A stretch of DNA of 64,000 bases from Zobellia laminariae (GCF_009725995.1 NZ_RCNS01000001.1:1443195-1507194), one strand, 5' to 3'. Shown: positions 26,056 to 35,310, numbered from the stretch's first letter. Notes: generated by a model from the letters alone, not told the origin. Translations and numbers: made by a program.

Positions 26056-26829
26056 ATGAAAACAGTTAAAGAACCAAAGGTTACATTAATAGGAGCAGGT
26101 CCAGGAAGCTCAGACCTTATTACAGTTAGGGGTTTGAAGGCTTTAAAAGCTGCTGATGTAGTATTGTATGATGCTTTGGTAGACGAAGACCTATTAATGC
26201 AGATTGAAGAAAGTATTCCAAAAATATACGTAGGTAAACGTTGTGGGGTACATTCCTTTAATCAGGATGATATTAATATATTGATAGTGGAAAAAGCATT
26301 TGAACATGGCCATGTGGTTCGTTTAAAAGGTGGTGATCCATTTGTTTTTGGAAGGGCTCATGAAGAAATAGCTTATATAGAATCTTTTGGTATTCCGGTA
26401 ACCGTAGTTCCTGGTATTTCTAGTGCTATTGCCGTTCCATCTAGTCAAGGTATACCAATGACACGTAGAGGAGTTAGTAGTAGTTTCTGGGTAATGACGG
26501 CAACAAAAAGAGACGGCTTATTTTCTGAAGATTTAAAATTTGCCTCACAATCTTCTGCTACGATGGTGATACTAATGGGAGTGAGGAAACTGGCTGAAAT
26601 ATCAGCTGAGGTAAGTAAATATAGAGGCTCTTCAACACCAATGGCAGTTATTCAGAATGGTACGATGCAGAATGAATCTTGTATAGTGGGTAATTTAGGG
26701 AGCATTGGTTCTGGTGCTTCTGATATAGATATTTCCAAACCGGGTATCATTATAATAGGAGATGTGGTTACTGAGCATCCTTCCTTTTTTGAGGAAGAGG
26801 TGCAACGCGTACTACATTCTAGTTTTTAA
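26056..26829 (+). CDS. cobA: Uroporphyrinogen-III C-methyltransferase
   Basis: SAM-dependent methyltransferase that makes precorrin-2 from uroporphyrinogen III, the first step toward siroheme. The start is ATG 26056 (257 residues); the frame is open further upstream to 25837 but that part overlaps nirB and the promoter region. Motifs: LIGAGPGSSDLITVRGLKAL near the N-terminus, VVRLKGGDPFVFGR (about 85-98), and VVPGISSAIAVPSSQGIPMTRR (about 115-136), all typical of SUMT. It works with the siroheme-synthase dehydrogenase gene at the far end of the divergent operon to supply siroheme for NirB. Confidence 0.93.
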   Translation: MKTVKEPKVTLIGAGPGSSDLITVRGLKALKAADVVLYDALVDEDLLMQIEESIPKIYVGKRCGVHSFNQDDINILIVEKAFEHGHVVRLKGGDPFVFGRAHEEIAYIESFGIPVTVVPGISSAIAVPSSQGIPMTRRGVSSSFWVMTATKRDGLFSEDLKFASQSSATMVILMGVRKLAEISAEVSKYRGSSTPMAVIQNGTMQNESCIVGNLGSIGSGASDIDISKPGIIIIGDVVTEHPSFFEEEVQRVLHSSF

Positions 26830-27033
26830 AATATCTACATAGTACGGATACGTACTTTTCTATATAATCGCTCTATATTATGCTTGTAATAAGCATTGTG
26901 TAGAACGATTTGCTTTGGTAAAAATTCCATTTCATCAATATTCTATTCACTTTTTAATCAATTCTTTATTTTTTGATAGTTCTCATTTTTAATCTCGCAA
27001 AAATACTTAGAAACACATCAGTTTTTCGGTATA

Positions 27034-27049
27034 TACGTATTATTACGTA
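27034..27049. promoter_or_regulatory. NarL-like 7-2-7 operator before narK
   Basis: TACGTAT-TA-TTACGTA, a palindrome with one mismatch. Its centre is 18.5 bases upstream of the narK -7 element, so it covers the place where a -33 element would be and fits an activator binding beside RNA polymerase. A half-site AATACGTAG overlaps the -7 element itself. Confidence 0.65.
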
Positions 27050-27059
27050 TATTAATACG

Positions 27060-27067
27060 TAGTTTTG
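27060..27067 (+). promoter_or_regulatory. -7 element of narK
   Basis: TAGTTTTG, exact match to TAnnTTTG, within the 12-base string TACGTAGTTTTG shared with the cobA promoter. The ATG follows about 29 bases later. Confidence 0.55.
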
Positions 27068-27096
27068 ACTATCCTTAAACTTAAAACATCAGTATT

Positions 27097-28512
27097 ATGG
27101 AAACACAATCTAAAAAATCGACTACTTTAAAACTGACCGATTTAAAAAGTATGCCAATACGCACATTTTGGATTACATCAATAGCATTCTTCATTTGCTT
27201 TTTTGCGTGGTTTGGTATTGTACCCTTTATGCCAGATGTAGTTAAGGACTTGGGTCTTACTCCCGAGCAAAAATGGAACTCTATTATATTAGCAGTTACA
27301 GGAACCGTATTTGCTAGACTACTAATAGGTAAATTATGTGATACGTACGGTCCTAGGTTATGTTATACATATTTGTTGGTTATTGGGGCAATACCCGTTA
27401 TTCTTCTCGGTTTTGTCCAAACACCTACCCAATTTTTAATTTGCCGTTTATTCATTGGTTTTATTGGGGCGTCTTTTGTTATTACACAGTTTCATACCTC
27501 TATAATGTTTGCACCTAATATTGTTGGTACGGCTAACGCCACATCTGCAGGTTGGGGAAATTTAGGTGGTGGAGCTAACCGTTTAGGAATGCCCTTAATT
27601 GCAGCAGCCGTTGTTAGTTTTGGTGTTGCTGATGAAATAGCATGGAGATATTCTATGGTGATTGCCGGTGTCATTGCTATGCTTATGGGTGTGGTGTATT
27701 ATTTTTTCACGCAAGATACTCCTGAAGGTAACTTTGCACAATTGAAGAAAGAAGGTAGAATGCCTACTATAAAGAAAGATGAAGAAGGCTTTATGAGCGT
27801 CCTAAAAGATTATAGAGTTTGGATTCTTTTCGTTGTCTACGGTGCGTCTTTCGGTATAGAGCTTACCGTTTATGGAACCATGGATGATTACCTTCAGAAT
27901 ACCTTTGGTATTTCACGGTCAATGGCTGGTAATTTGGTGCTTTCATTCGCTTTAATGAATATTTTCGCCCGTACATTGGGTGGCTTTTTTGGAGATAGAT
28001 TTGGAAGGTTAAAAGGCCTTCGCGGCAGGGTTCTTTTCCTGACTATGATACTGGCTGTAGAAGGTGTTATGTTAACAATTTTCTCAACAACTACAAGCAT
28101 AGCATTTGGTATGATTTTCTTGATATTGTTTAGTCTTTCCGTACAAATGGCAGAAGGAGCAACTTTCTCTGTGGTTCCTTTTATAAATAAAAAAGCTATT
28201 GGTTCTATTTCTGGTATTGTAGGTGCAGGAGGAAACGTAGGGGCATTTATGGCGGCTATGTTTTTAAAATCAAAATCTTCAGTTGCCGAGACTGCGGCAT
28301 TGGCCACTAATTCTAATCTGGGAGAGGAAGCAATGAAAGCTGCGCAAGCCGCTGCAGCTTCCGGGGCAGTTTCTAGCGGTTATTTTGTAATTGGCGGTTT
28401 CGTTGCCGTGACAGCATTAACTACCCTAGCCATTAAGTTCTCTACTGCCGATGAAAAAGCGGTAAAAGAAGAGTTAAAAGTGGAATTGGCATTCGCTGCC
28501 GCGGATAAATAA
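27097..28512 (+). CDS. narK: Nitrate/nitrite MFS transporter, NarK/NasA type
   Basis: Inner-membrane transporter of 471 residues with about twelve helices. The nitrate signature region GWGNLGGGANRLGMP (about residues 148-162) in helix 5 and the second glycine-rich motif GIVGAGGNVGAFMAAMF (about 374-390) in helix 11 define the nitrate/nitrite porter family. The arginine in RLFIGFIGASFVITQF (helix 4) matches the conserved substrate-binding arginine region. It probably imports nitrate for assimilation, although nitrite export cannot be excluded. Transcription seems driven by the promoter with the palindrome; the FNR-like gene follows after 14 bases and is likely co-transcribed. Confidence 0.93.
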   Translation: METQSKKSTTLKLTDLKSMPIRTFWITSIAFFICFFAWFGIVPFMPDVVKDLGLTPEQKWNSIILAVTGTVFARLLIGKLCDTYGPRLCYTYLLVIGAIPVILLGFVQTPTQFLICRLFIGFIGASFVITQFHTSIMFAPNIVGTANATSAGWGNLGGGANRLGMPLIAAAVVSFGVADEIAWRYSMVIAGVIAMLMGVVYYFFTQDTPEGNFAQLKKEGRMPTIKKDEEGFMSVLKDYRVWILFVVYGASFGIELTVYGTMDDYLQNTFGISRSMAGNLVLSFALMNIFARTLGGFFGDRFGRLKGLRGRVLFLTMILAVEGVMLTIFSTTTSIAFGMIFLILFSLSVQMAEGATFSVVPFINKKAIGSISGIVGAGGNVGAFMAAMFLKSKSSVAETAALATNSNLGEEAMKAAQAAAASGAVSSGYFVIGGFVAVTALTTLAIKFSTADEKAVKEELKVELAFAAADK

Positions 28513-28526
28513 AATAGTAGTGAACT

Positions 28527-29282
28527 ATGATTTCAATCTCAAATAAAATAAGTGGATTAACCAATGATGTGGATTTGGTGAATACGGCTTGCATGGCTTG
28601 TTCTAACGAATATTGCTTGATAAAGAGAAATATGAAATCGTCAGTAGGTTCTACTTTTGTGAAACAGCGAAAGGAGATACGTTGTAAAAAAGGACAACAA
28701 TTTATTATGGAAGGTGCCGCAGTAACTGGCCTTTTCTTTGTGTTAAAAGGGAAGGTTAAAGTGCTACGCACAGGACTTCATGGCAAAGAACAAATTGTCC
28801 GTTTTGCTAAAGAAGGGGAAATTATTGGTCATAGGGGTTTTGGAACAGAAGAATCTTATACTATAAGTGCCGTTGCCCTTGAAGATTGCACGCTATGTTA
28901 TTTTTCTAAAGAAAACCTACAAGAGGTATTACGAACAGAACCTACTTTCACCTATGACCTTATGTTGTTCTATGCAAACGAACTGAATAAAAGCGAGGCC
29001 AAAGTAAAGACACTTTCTCAGATGAGTGTCCGTGAAAGGGTTATTGATACCTTGTTGTATGTTCACAGAAAGTTCGGTCAGCAACATAATTTTATATCCA
29101 TATTGTTAAGCCGAAGAGAGTATGCCGACTATGCCGGTACTACCGAGGAACAAGTAATCCGTGTTTTTTCGGCTTTGAAAAAAGAAGAACTTATCGTAAC
29201 CAAGGGTAAGCATATAGGTATTATAGATACCTCTCTTTTGCAGCAGGAAATATCCGAACACAATTTTTATCTAGATAGCTAA
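28527..29282 (+). CDS. Crp/Fnr-family regulator with FNR-like cysteines
   Basis: A 251-residue transcription factor. Residues about 50-135 form the cyclic-nucleotide-binding-like beta-roll (FFVLKGKVKVL, GEIIGHRGF), and about 165-225 the winged helix with recognition region REYADYAGTTEEQVIRVFSALKKEEL. The N-terminus carries C22-x2-C25-x4-C30 and the beta-roll has C124, which lines up with the fourth cluster ligand of E. coli FNR (C20, C23, C29, C122). An oxygen- or NO-sensitive [4Fe-4S] cluster is therefore plausible. It is directly downstream of narK and upstream of the ABC importer genes, so it probably adds a redox input to the nitrate genes. Confidence 0.88.
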   Translation: MISISNKISGLTNDVDLVNTACMACSNEYCLIKRNMKSSVGSTFVKQRKEIRCKKGQQFIMEGAAVTGLFFVLKGKVKVLRTGLHGKEQIVRFAKEGEIIGHRGFGTEESYTISAVALEDCTLCYFSKENLQEVLRTEPTFTYDLMLFYANELNKSEAKVKTLSQMSVRERVIDTLLYVHRKFGQQHNFISILLSRREYADYAGTTEEQVIRVFSALKKEELIVTKGKHIGIIDTSLLQQEISEHNFYLDS

Positions 29283-29329
29283 GTCTCATTCTGCCTTAAG
29301 CTTTACCATTTTTTTCTAATAAGTAACAA

Positions 29330-29345
29330 TACGTATCTATAAGTA
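29330..29345. promoter_or_regulatory. NarL-like 7-2-7 operator upstream of nrtA
   Basis: TACGTAT-CT-ATAAGTA, a palindrome with one mismatch, about 190 bases before the nrtA ATG. Two TACGTA half-sites (29474-29478 region and 29503-29509) lie closer to the gene, around the -7 element. The distant position would need DNA bending or additional sites. Confidence 0.5.
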
Positions 29346-29478
29346 TATAGGTACGGGTGTTTTAATGCGCTCTAATTGTTTGTGTTACTTGAATAACCTG
29401 TTTTATCGCAGGTATTGATATGGTGTAAAAAGAGGAAACAACCTATTGTATCCCATATGTAAGAAAACTAATTACGTA

Positions 29479-29486
29479 TATATTTG
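29479..29486 (+). promoter_or_regulatory. -7 element of nrtA
   Basis: TATATTTG, an exact TAnnTTTG match directly following a TTACGTAT half-site. The leader to the ATG is about 40 bases and contains another ATACGTAG half-site. Confidence 0.5.
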
Positions 29487-29532
29487 CCCAAAGTAAGTAC
29501 TAATACGTAGTTAAATTAAAAACCATACTATT

Positions 29533-30918
29533 ATGAAAACCATTTTTACAAAAGCATCATTACTAGCAACTATAGCTGCAGTAGTTATGGCTTGTGGAGG
29601 AAAAGAAACAAAAAAGACAGAAGCAGCTGCTACAGAAGATGCTGTCGCTTCTAAAACAAAACAATTAGATATTGAAAAGCCACAACTTACGTTTGGTTTT
29701 ATCAAATTAACCGATATGGCACCTTTAGCTATCGCTAAAGAAAAAGGATTCTTTGAAGATGAAGGGCTTTTTGTTTCTGTAGAAGCACAATCCAACTGGA
29801 AAAACGTTTTAGACCGGGTTATTGATGGTCAATTAGATGGTTCGCATATGTTGGCAGGACAGCCTATTGCTGCTGGTGCAGGATTTGGAAGACAAGCTGA
29901 ATTGGTAACTCCCTTTTCAATGGATTTAAATGGAAATGGAATTACAGTTTCTAACGATGTTTGGTCTAAAATGAAACCTAATGTACCGGTTGGTGCTGAT
30001 GGCAAACCTGTGCATCCTATTAAAGCAGATGCTTTAAAGCCTGTAATTACTGAATACAAAAATAGCGGTAAGCCTTTTAAAATGGGAATGGTTTTTCCTG
30101 TTTCCACACACAATTATGAAATACGTTATTGGTTAGCAGCTGCTGGTATTCACCCAGGTATGTATACTGCTGATAATGTTCAAGGTCAAATAGATGCCGA
30201 GGTTTTACTATCTGTTACGCCTCCGCCACAAATGCCAGCTACGTTAGAGTCAGGTACTATTTATGGCTACTGTGTAGGTGAGCCTTGGAATCAGCAAGCT
30301 GTTTTTAAAGGTATTGGTGTACCTGTAGTAACCAACTATGATATCTGGAAAAACAACCCAGAAAAGGTATTTGTAATGACAAAAAAATTCGTTACGGATA
30401 ATCCAAATACTGCAATTGCAGTCACCAAAGCAATGATTCGTGCAGGAAAATGGTTAGATGAACCATCTAATAGAGCAGAAGCGGTAAAAATTCTTTCCAT
30501 GTCTCAGTACGTTGGTGCTCCAGAAGAGGTATTGGCAAATTCCATGACGGGTACTTTTGAATTTGAAAAAGGCGATAAAAGAGATATGCCAGATTTCAAT
30601 GTGTTCTATAAGTACAATGCTACCTATCCTTTCTACTCAGATGGTATTTGGTTCTTGACACAAATGCGCAGATGGGGACAAATTCCTGAAACAAAAACTA
30701 CGGAATGGTATAGCGAAACGATCAAAGATATTTATCGTCCTGACATCTGGAAAAAAGCAGCAGACTTACTAGTTGCCGAAGGACAAATTCCTGCAACAGA
30801 TGTTCCTGAAACCGATGGCTTTAAAGCAGCGACAACAGATTTTATTGACGGTACATCTTATGACGCAAAAGACCCTATTGGTTACATAAATAGTTTCTCT
30901 ATCGGAAACAAAGATTAA
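29533..30918 (+). CDS. nrtA: Nitrate ABC transporter substrate-binding lipoprotein
   Basis: A 461-residue NrtA/CmpA-family solute-binding protein. The signal peptide ends in the lipobox VMAC with lipidated C21 followed by GG, so it is a membrane-anchored lipoprotein. The mature protein starts with a Lys/Ala/Thr/Glu-rich linker, then [30 protein letters not shown], typical of NrtA, and the ligand region with [18 protein letters not shown] and [19 protein letters not shown]. The length equals cyanobacterial NrtA. It is the first gene of an importer operon with one permease and two ATPases. Confidence 0.93.
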   Translation: MKTIFTKASLLATIAAVVMACGGKETKKTEAAATEDAVASKTKQLDIEKPQLTFGFIKLTDMAPLAIAKEKGFFEDEGLFVSVEAQSNWKNVLDRVIDGQLDGSHMLAGQPIAAGAGFGRQAELVTPFSMDLNGNGITVSNDVWSKMKPNVPVGADGKPVHPIKADALKPVITEYKNSGKPFKMGMVFPVSTHNYEIRYWLAAAGIHPGMYTADNVQGQIDAEVLLSVTPPPQMPATLESGTIYGYCVGEPWNQQAVFKGIGVPVVTNYDIWKNNPEKVFVMTKKFVTDNPNTAIAVTKAMIRAGKWLDEPSNRAEAVKILSMSQYVGAPEEVLANSMTGTFEFEKGDKRDMPDFNVFYKYNATYPFYSDGIWFLTQMRRWGQIPETKTTEWYSETIKDIYRPDIWKKAADLLVAEGQIPATDVPETDGFKAATTDFIDGTSYDAKDPIGYINSFSIGNKD

Positions 30919-30957
30919 GGTTTACAGCACAATTTATTGAAGTAAAAGTATACGATC

Positions 30958-32058
30958 ATGGAACAAGACATCACATTAAAAAAAGAAGGACAAGGCCTAG
31001 CGTTTTTAAAACCTTTGGTGGCTAAATTTACTCCTAAGTTTCAAAAGGGAGATTTAGTACCATGGCTTAAAAAAACGGGTATTACCTTACTATCCATCCT
31101 ACTATTTTTGGGGCTCTGGCACATGGGGTCCAAAGCACTATATAATAAAGAGGCCAATTACAAGATTGAAAAAGCATTGACCGAACAAGGTCAGGCAGCT
31201 GCTGACGCAGAACGTGATTGTATCGCTTCCGGAGAAAGTAGTTGCCAGCCTAACACTTTGCCATCTCCTACTCAGGTATGGGCATCATTACAAACTTTAA
31301 TTGCAGATCACAAAGTGATTACTGCAGATAAAGCTGCTTTTAATGAAAAGATGGCTGCAACAAATGCCAAATTAGTAGCAAAAGGTAAAAATGCTATTGT
31401 TTATACCGGTCGTGCCTCGTTTGTTGATATTGTGCTTACAAGTATAAAAACGGTGTTTGCGGGCTTCTTATTGGCGCTGTTAATTGCTGTACCTATTGGT
31501 GTTGTTATTGGTTTGAGTCCCTCGTTGCGGAGCGCTTTTAACTGGTTCATCCAAATTTTTAAACCGGTTTCTCCTGTAGTTTGGTACTTGCTTGTTTTTA
31601 TGATTGTAAAAACCTTGTATATCGGAGATAGTTCTGATAACGCCTTTGTAATCTCTTTTATAAGTGTGGGCTTGTGCGCTATGTGGGCAACATTGGTTAA
31701 CACTGCAATGGGCGTCTCCTCCGTAGATAAAGATTACATCAATGTAGCAAAGGTTTTAAAACTAGGAACTTTTCAAAAAATATTTAAAGTGATTTTACCA
31801 TCGTCATTACCATTAATATTTACGGGATTACGAATTACGCTTTCGGTCGCTTGGATGGTATTGATTGCTATTGAACTGTTAGCACAAAGTCAAGGTTTGG
31901 GCTTATTCGTTTGGGAGGAATTCCAAAATGGAGCTAACGACTCCAATGCAAAGATTATCGTTGCCATGTTTGTTATTGGTATTATCGGTTTTTTATTGGA
32001 CAGAATTATGCTGAGTGTACAGAATATGGTGTCTTTCAACAAAAACGAAGGAGTATAA
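30958..32058 (+). CDS. nrtB: Nitrate ABC transporter permease
   Basis: Inner-membrane permease of the NrtB/SsuC type, 366 residues. Helix 1 lies at about 36-52; a long hydrophilic stretch of about 90 residues (60-150) follows, containing two cysteines (DCIASGESSC), before the core of five helices beginning VDIVLTSIKTVFAGFLLALLIAVPIGVVIG. The cytosolic EAA-like loop VAKVLKLGTFQKIFKVILPSSLP is intact. Usual NrtB proteins are about 280 residues, so the insertion after helix 1 is notable and probably periplasmic. It works with the two ATPases downstream. Confidence 0.92.
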   Translation: MEQDITLKKEGQGLAFLKPLVAKFTPKFQKGDLVPWLKKTGITLLSILLFLGLWHMGSKALYNKEANYKIEKALTEQGQAAADAERDCIASGESSCQPNTLPSPTQVWASLQTLIADHKVITADKAAFNEKMAATNAKLVAKGKNAIVYTGRASFVDIVLTSIKTVFAGFLLALLIAVPIGVVIGLSPSLRSAFNWFIQIFKPVSPVVWYLLVFMIVKTLYIGDSSDNAFVISFISVGLCAMWATLVNTAMGVSSVDKDYINVAKVLKLGTFQKIFKVILPSSLPLIFTGLRITLSVAWMVLIAIELLAQSQGLGLFVWEEFQNGANDSNAKIIVAMFVIGIIGFLLDRIMLSVQNMVSFNKNEGV

Positions 32059-32079
32059 TCTCACCTAAAAAAATAGAAG

Positions 32080-32919
32080 ATGGCATACCTAGAACTAAAT
32101 AACGTCTACAAATCCTACGGAGAAGGAGATAACCGAACCGATGTATTATCAAACATCAACCTTTCTATAGAAGAAGGGGAATTTGTAGCCATTGTAGGTT
32201 TTACTGGAAGTGGAAAAACAACTTTAGTAAACTTAATTAACGGCCTATTGAAACCCACAAGTGGCGAGGTTTTATTTAAAGGAGAACCAGTAGTTGATAC
32301 CAGTCATGAACGAGGGGTGATTTTTCAAAATTATTCTTTGTTACCGTGGTTAACCGTTGGGCAGAATGTGTATATGGCGGTGAAAGAGGCTTTTCCAAAA
32401 GAGAACAAAGCTTTTCTAATGAAACGGGTAAAGGATTATGTGGGAATGGTAAGTTTAACACCGGCCATTAACAAAAGACCCAAAGAATTATCTGGGGGAA
32501 TGCGGCAACGTGTTGCGGTTGCAAGAGCCTTGGCGATGAATCCAGAAATGATAATAATGGATGAGCCTTTAGGTGCTTTGGATGCTTTGACTCGAGGAAA
32601 TTTACAAGATGAAATATTGAATATTTGGAGTCAAGATAAGCGTACCGCTTTATTGATTACCAATGATGTGGATGAGGGTATTTATATGGCAGATAGAATT
32701 ATCCCTTTAAAACCGGGTCCCAATGCAACTCTAGGTCCGGAATTTAAAATTGATATTGAACGACCTCGCGACAAAACCGCTATGAATGATAATCCTAATT
32801 TCAAAAAGACCAGAAATGCCATCATAGAATATTTGATGGATATAGGTGAGGCACGTAAATCAGTTTCTAACGAAATCTATGAGCTTCCTGATATAGCACC
32901 TAAAAGTTTTGTGGCCTAA
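32080..32919 (+). CDS. nrtD: Nitrate ABC transporter ATP-binding protein (first)
   Basis: A 279-residue ABC ATPase. Walker A GFTGSGKTT (about 40-48), the Q-loop FQNYSLLPWLTV, the signature LSGGMRQRV (about 138) and Walker B IIMDEPLGALD are complete. Instead of the usual THD the switch region reads LLITNDVDEG, so the H-loop histidine is replaced by asparagine, an unusual feature for an active ATPase and one often seen in the weaker partner of a heterodimer. A C-terminal tail of about 60 residues follows. It begins 22 bases after the permease gene. The letter assignment (NrtC versus NrtD) is tentative; the fused NrtA-like domain of NrtC is absent. Confidence 0.9.
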   Translation: MAYLELNNVYKSYGEGDNRTDVLSNINLSIEEGEFVAIVGFTGSGKTTLVNLINGLLKPTSGEVLFKGEPVVDTSHERGVIFQNYSLLPWLTVGQNVYMAVKEAFPKENKAFLMKRVKDYVGMVSLTPAINKRPKELSGGMRQRVAVARALAMNPEMIIMDEPLGALDALTRGNLQDEILNIWSQDKRTALLITNDVDEGIYMADRIIPLKPGPNATLGPEFKIDIERPRDKTAMNDNPNFKKTRNAIIEYLMDIGEARKSVSNEIYELPDIAPKSFVA

Positions 32920-32933
32920 TAAAAGAATAAACA

Positions 32934-33758
32934 ATGAGCACAGAAACCATACTTAACAAAGGCACTACGCAGAACGGAATTGTATTCCCTTCAAAAGTAA
33001 TGCTGGATTTATCTAACCTAAAGAAAGTATATCCCACCCCTAAAGGGGATTATGTGGTATTAGAAAATCTAAACCTTCAGATTATGAAGGAAGAATTTGT
33101 GACCATCATCGGGCATTCCGGTTGTGGAAAAACAACAATGCTTTCTATGATTGCAGGCTTGAACCCTATTTCTGGGGGAAATATTGCCGTTTTAGGAAAT
33201 CCTGTCAAAGGACCAGGTCCTGATCGTGGCGTTATTTTTCAATCTCCCAGTTTAATGCCGTGGATGACCGCTTTAGAAAATGTGCTTTTGGGCGTAAATC
33301 AGGTATTTCCTCATGCTTCTAAAACACAGCGAAAAGATATAGCGAAGTATTATTTACACAAAGTTGGTCTAGATGGTGCTTTTGACAAGAAAGCGATTGA
33401 ATTGTCACAGGGCATGCAGCAACGTGTAGGTATCGCAAGAGCTTTTGCAATCAAGCCTAAAGTATTGTTATTAGACGAACCTTTTGGAATGCTAGATTCT
33501 TTAACTCGTGGTGAATTGCAAGACATCTTAATTGAAATATGGAACAAAGAAAAAATTACCGCGGTCATGATTACCCATGATGTGGACGAGGCCATTTTCC
33601 TGGCCGACCGAGTAGTAATGATGACCAGTGGGCCAAGTGCAAAAATTGGGGATATTCTTGATATCGAATTTGAAAGACCACGAACTCGAAAATCGGTATT
33701 AGAACATGACGACTACTACACTTATAGAAAACATTTGATTGACTTTTTAGAACATTAA
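32934..33758 (+). CDS. Nitrate ABC transporter ATP-binding protein (second)
   Basis: A 274-residue ABC ATPase. Walker [10 protein letters not shown] (about 60-68), Q-loop [12 protein letters not shown], signature [15 protein letters not shown] (glutamine in place of the usual second glycine), Walker [12 protein letters not shown] and a complete H-loop [12 protein letters not shown]. With the intact histidine here and the missing one in the first ATPase, the two probably form an asymmetric heterodimer under the NrtB permease. The gene begins 15 bases after the previous one. NrtC/NrtD assignment is uncertain. Confidence 0.92.
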   Translation: MSTETILNKGTTQNGIVFPSKVMLDLSNLKKVYPTPKGDYVVLENLNLQIMKEEFVTIIGHSGCGKTTMLSMIAGLNPISGGNIAVLGNPVKGPGPDRGVIFQSPSLMPWMTALENVLLGVNQVFPHASKTQRKDIAKYYLHKVGLDGAFDKKAIELSQGMQQRVGIARAFAIKPKVLLLDEPFGMLDSLTRGELQDILIEIWNKEKITAVMITHDVDEAIFLADRVVMMTSGPSAKIGDILDIEFERPRTRKSVLEHDDYYTYRKHLIDFLEH

Positions 33759-33793
33759 ACCATAACAACAAACTTTTTTAATATACCTAGATT

Positions 33794-35098
33794 ATGAAAA
33801 GACAGTACACATTAATAATCCTACTAGTCCTATCGATTCAGTTTGCTTCTGCACAATTTCAACTCGATGGTGAGTTTAAACCTCGTACCGAATACCGAAA
33901 TGGTTTTGGTAGTATTATTCCGGATGCTGCAGATGCAGGCTTTGGAATTGCTACTCGGTTACGTTTGAACGCGGGCTATCAAACGGAAGCGTTTAAATTC
34001 TATATGAGTCTTCAAGATGTAATGGTTTGGGGAGAAAACAGACAATTAAAACCTGAGGATAGCAATAATTCATTTTCCGTTTTTCAGGCTTGGGCAGATA
34101 TCAAATTAGGTGAAGGATTCTCTACAAAAATAGGTCGCCAAATGCTCGTGTATGATGACCAAAGAATTCTTGGAGGAGTTGATTGGGCCATGCAAGCACG
34201 TAATCATGATGCAGCTTTATTAAAGTACGGTAAAGGAAAGTTCATGATAGACCTAGGTCTAGCTTTTAATCAAGATTTTACAGCTACCACCGCAAACCCA
34301 GGTGGATTTCAGTCTGCAGGTACGGCTTATAATACCACGGGATTCTTCTCGTATAAAAGCATGCAATACTTATATGCGAAACATAAGGGGGAAGACCTTT
34401 CTGTTAGTGGGCTCATCTTGAACAACGGTTTCCAGAATTTTACTGGCGAGGCAGATGCACTTGTAGCAGATGGTGTTAGCAATTTAATTACTTTGGGTAC
34501 GCATTTAGACTATAAAAAAGGAAGTTTTGGAGCTGCATTTAATGGGTATCTACAAACTGGAGAGCGCCAAAATAGTGTAGATGTTAGCGGTGCTTATCTT
34601 TTAGGATTAGACCTGAGCTATAAAGTATCAAAAGGCGTTTCTTTAGGGCTTGGAGCTGAGATTATTAGCGGAAACGATGCAAGTACGACGGATAAGACAG
34701 AAGCTTTCTTTCCACTCTATGGAACGAACCATAAATTCAATGGGTTTATGGATTATTTCTATGTAGGGAATCATGCCAACTCAATTGGACTTACAGATAT
34801 TCATGCTAGTGCCAAATTTGCTCTAGGGGAAACTTCTAGCTTGTTGGTGAAAGTCTTGAATTTTAGTGGAGAACAAGAATTGGCAAGTGGTGAAAAATCA
34901 CTTGGTACGGAAGTCGATTTGGTTTTTGCTAAAAACTTTAAAGGGTACGGTCTGGCCATTGGTTACTCACAAATGTTTGCTAGTGATGGTATGTACGAAT
35001 TAAAGGGAATTACGGAAGATGCTGCCGGTAGCGTTCAAAACTGGGCATGGGTACAGTTAACCATGAAACCTAAGTTTTTGAACACGGCAAAAGAATAG
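33794..35098 (+). CDS. Alginate-export-family outer membrane porin, probably for nitrate/nitrite
   Basis: A 434-residue outer-membrane beta-barrel. Signal peptide residues 1-20 (cleavage near ASAQ), then FQLDGEFKPRTEYRNGFG, GFGIATRLRLNAGY and FSTKIGRQMLVYDDQRILGGVDW, features of the alginate_exp (AlgE-like) porin group, with alternating hydrophobic strands to the C-terminus LTMKPKF. It follows the nitrate ABC genes by 35 bases and ends with a terminator, so it is the last gene of the importer operon. A role as nitrate or nitrite channel across the outer membrane is inferred from location; there are no alginate genes nearby. Confidence 0.85.
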   Translation: MKRQYTLIILLVLSIQFASAQFQLDGEFKPRTEYRNGFGSIIPDAADAGFGIATRLRLNAGYQTEAFKFYMSLQDVMVWGENRQLKPEDSNNSFSVFQAWADIKLGEGFSTKIGRQMLVYDDQRILGGVDWAMQARNHDAALLKYGKGKFMIDLGLAFNQDFTATTANPGGFQSAGTAYNTTGFFSYKSMQYLYAKHKGEDLSVSGLILNNGFQNFTGEADALVADGVSNLITLGTHLDYKKGSFGAAFNGYLQTGERQNSVDVSGAYLLGLDLSYKVSKGVSLGLGAEIISGNDASTTDKTEAFFPLYGTNHKFNGFMDYFYVGNHANSIGLTDIHASAKFALGETSSLLVKVLNFSGEQELASGEKSLGTEVDLVFAKNFKGYGLAIGYSQMFASDGMYELKGITEDAAGSVQNWAWVQLTMKPKFLNTAKE

Positions 35099-35127
35099 TA
35101 CATATTTATAAAGATGCTTCGATAGGG

Positions 35128-35163
35128 CCGTTACAACCTTTTTGTTGTAGCGGTTCTTTTTTA
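35128..35163 (+). terminator. Rho-independent terminator after the porin gene
   Basis: CCGTTACAAC (35128-35137) pairs with GTTGTAGCGG (35144-35153) with one G-T wobble, loop CTTTTT, followed by TTCTTTTTTA. It closes the nrt-porin operon. Confidence 0.88.
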
Positions 35164-35302
35164 TATGAAATTCTACTTAAATGATGTGCATTTCACATCT
35201 ATAGATTGCCCTGGGTATAAATGCAGGCATAATAATCAGGTTTTTATTCCTAGCCTAAGGATAGTCATAGGTTATTGTAAATCTACCTTTGTAAAAATCC
35301 AC

Positions 35303-35310
35303 TATATTTG
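35303..35310 (+). promoter_or_regulatory. -7 element of the response regulator gene
   Basis: TATATTTG, exact TAnnTTTG. It directly abuts the palindrome at 35311-35326, so the predicted transcription start falls inside the operator. This position suits negative autoregulation. Confidence 0.5.

Larger units (their letters stand above)
26830..27096. promoter_or_regulatory. Regulatory gap between cobA and narK
   Basis: An AT-rich 267-base gap. It holds a small inverted repeat AGTACG-GATA-CGTACT (26841-26856) after cobA, another ATGCTT-GTAAT-AAGCAT (26880-26896) without a T run, and near its right end the operator and -7 element of narK. No gene or structured RNA was recognised. Confidence 0.5.

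Noticed and set aside
26880..26896. Inverted repeat ATGCTT-GTAAT-AAGCAT after cobA, considered as terminator
   Set aside because: The stem is weak and AT-rich and is not followed by T residues.
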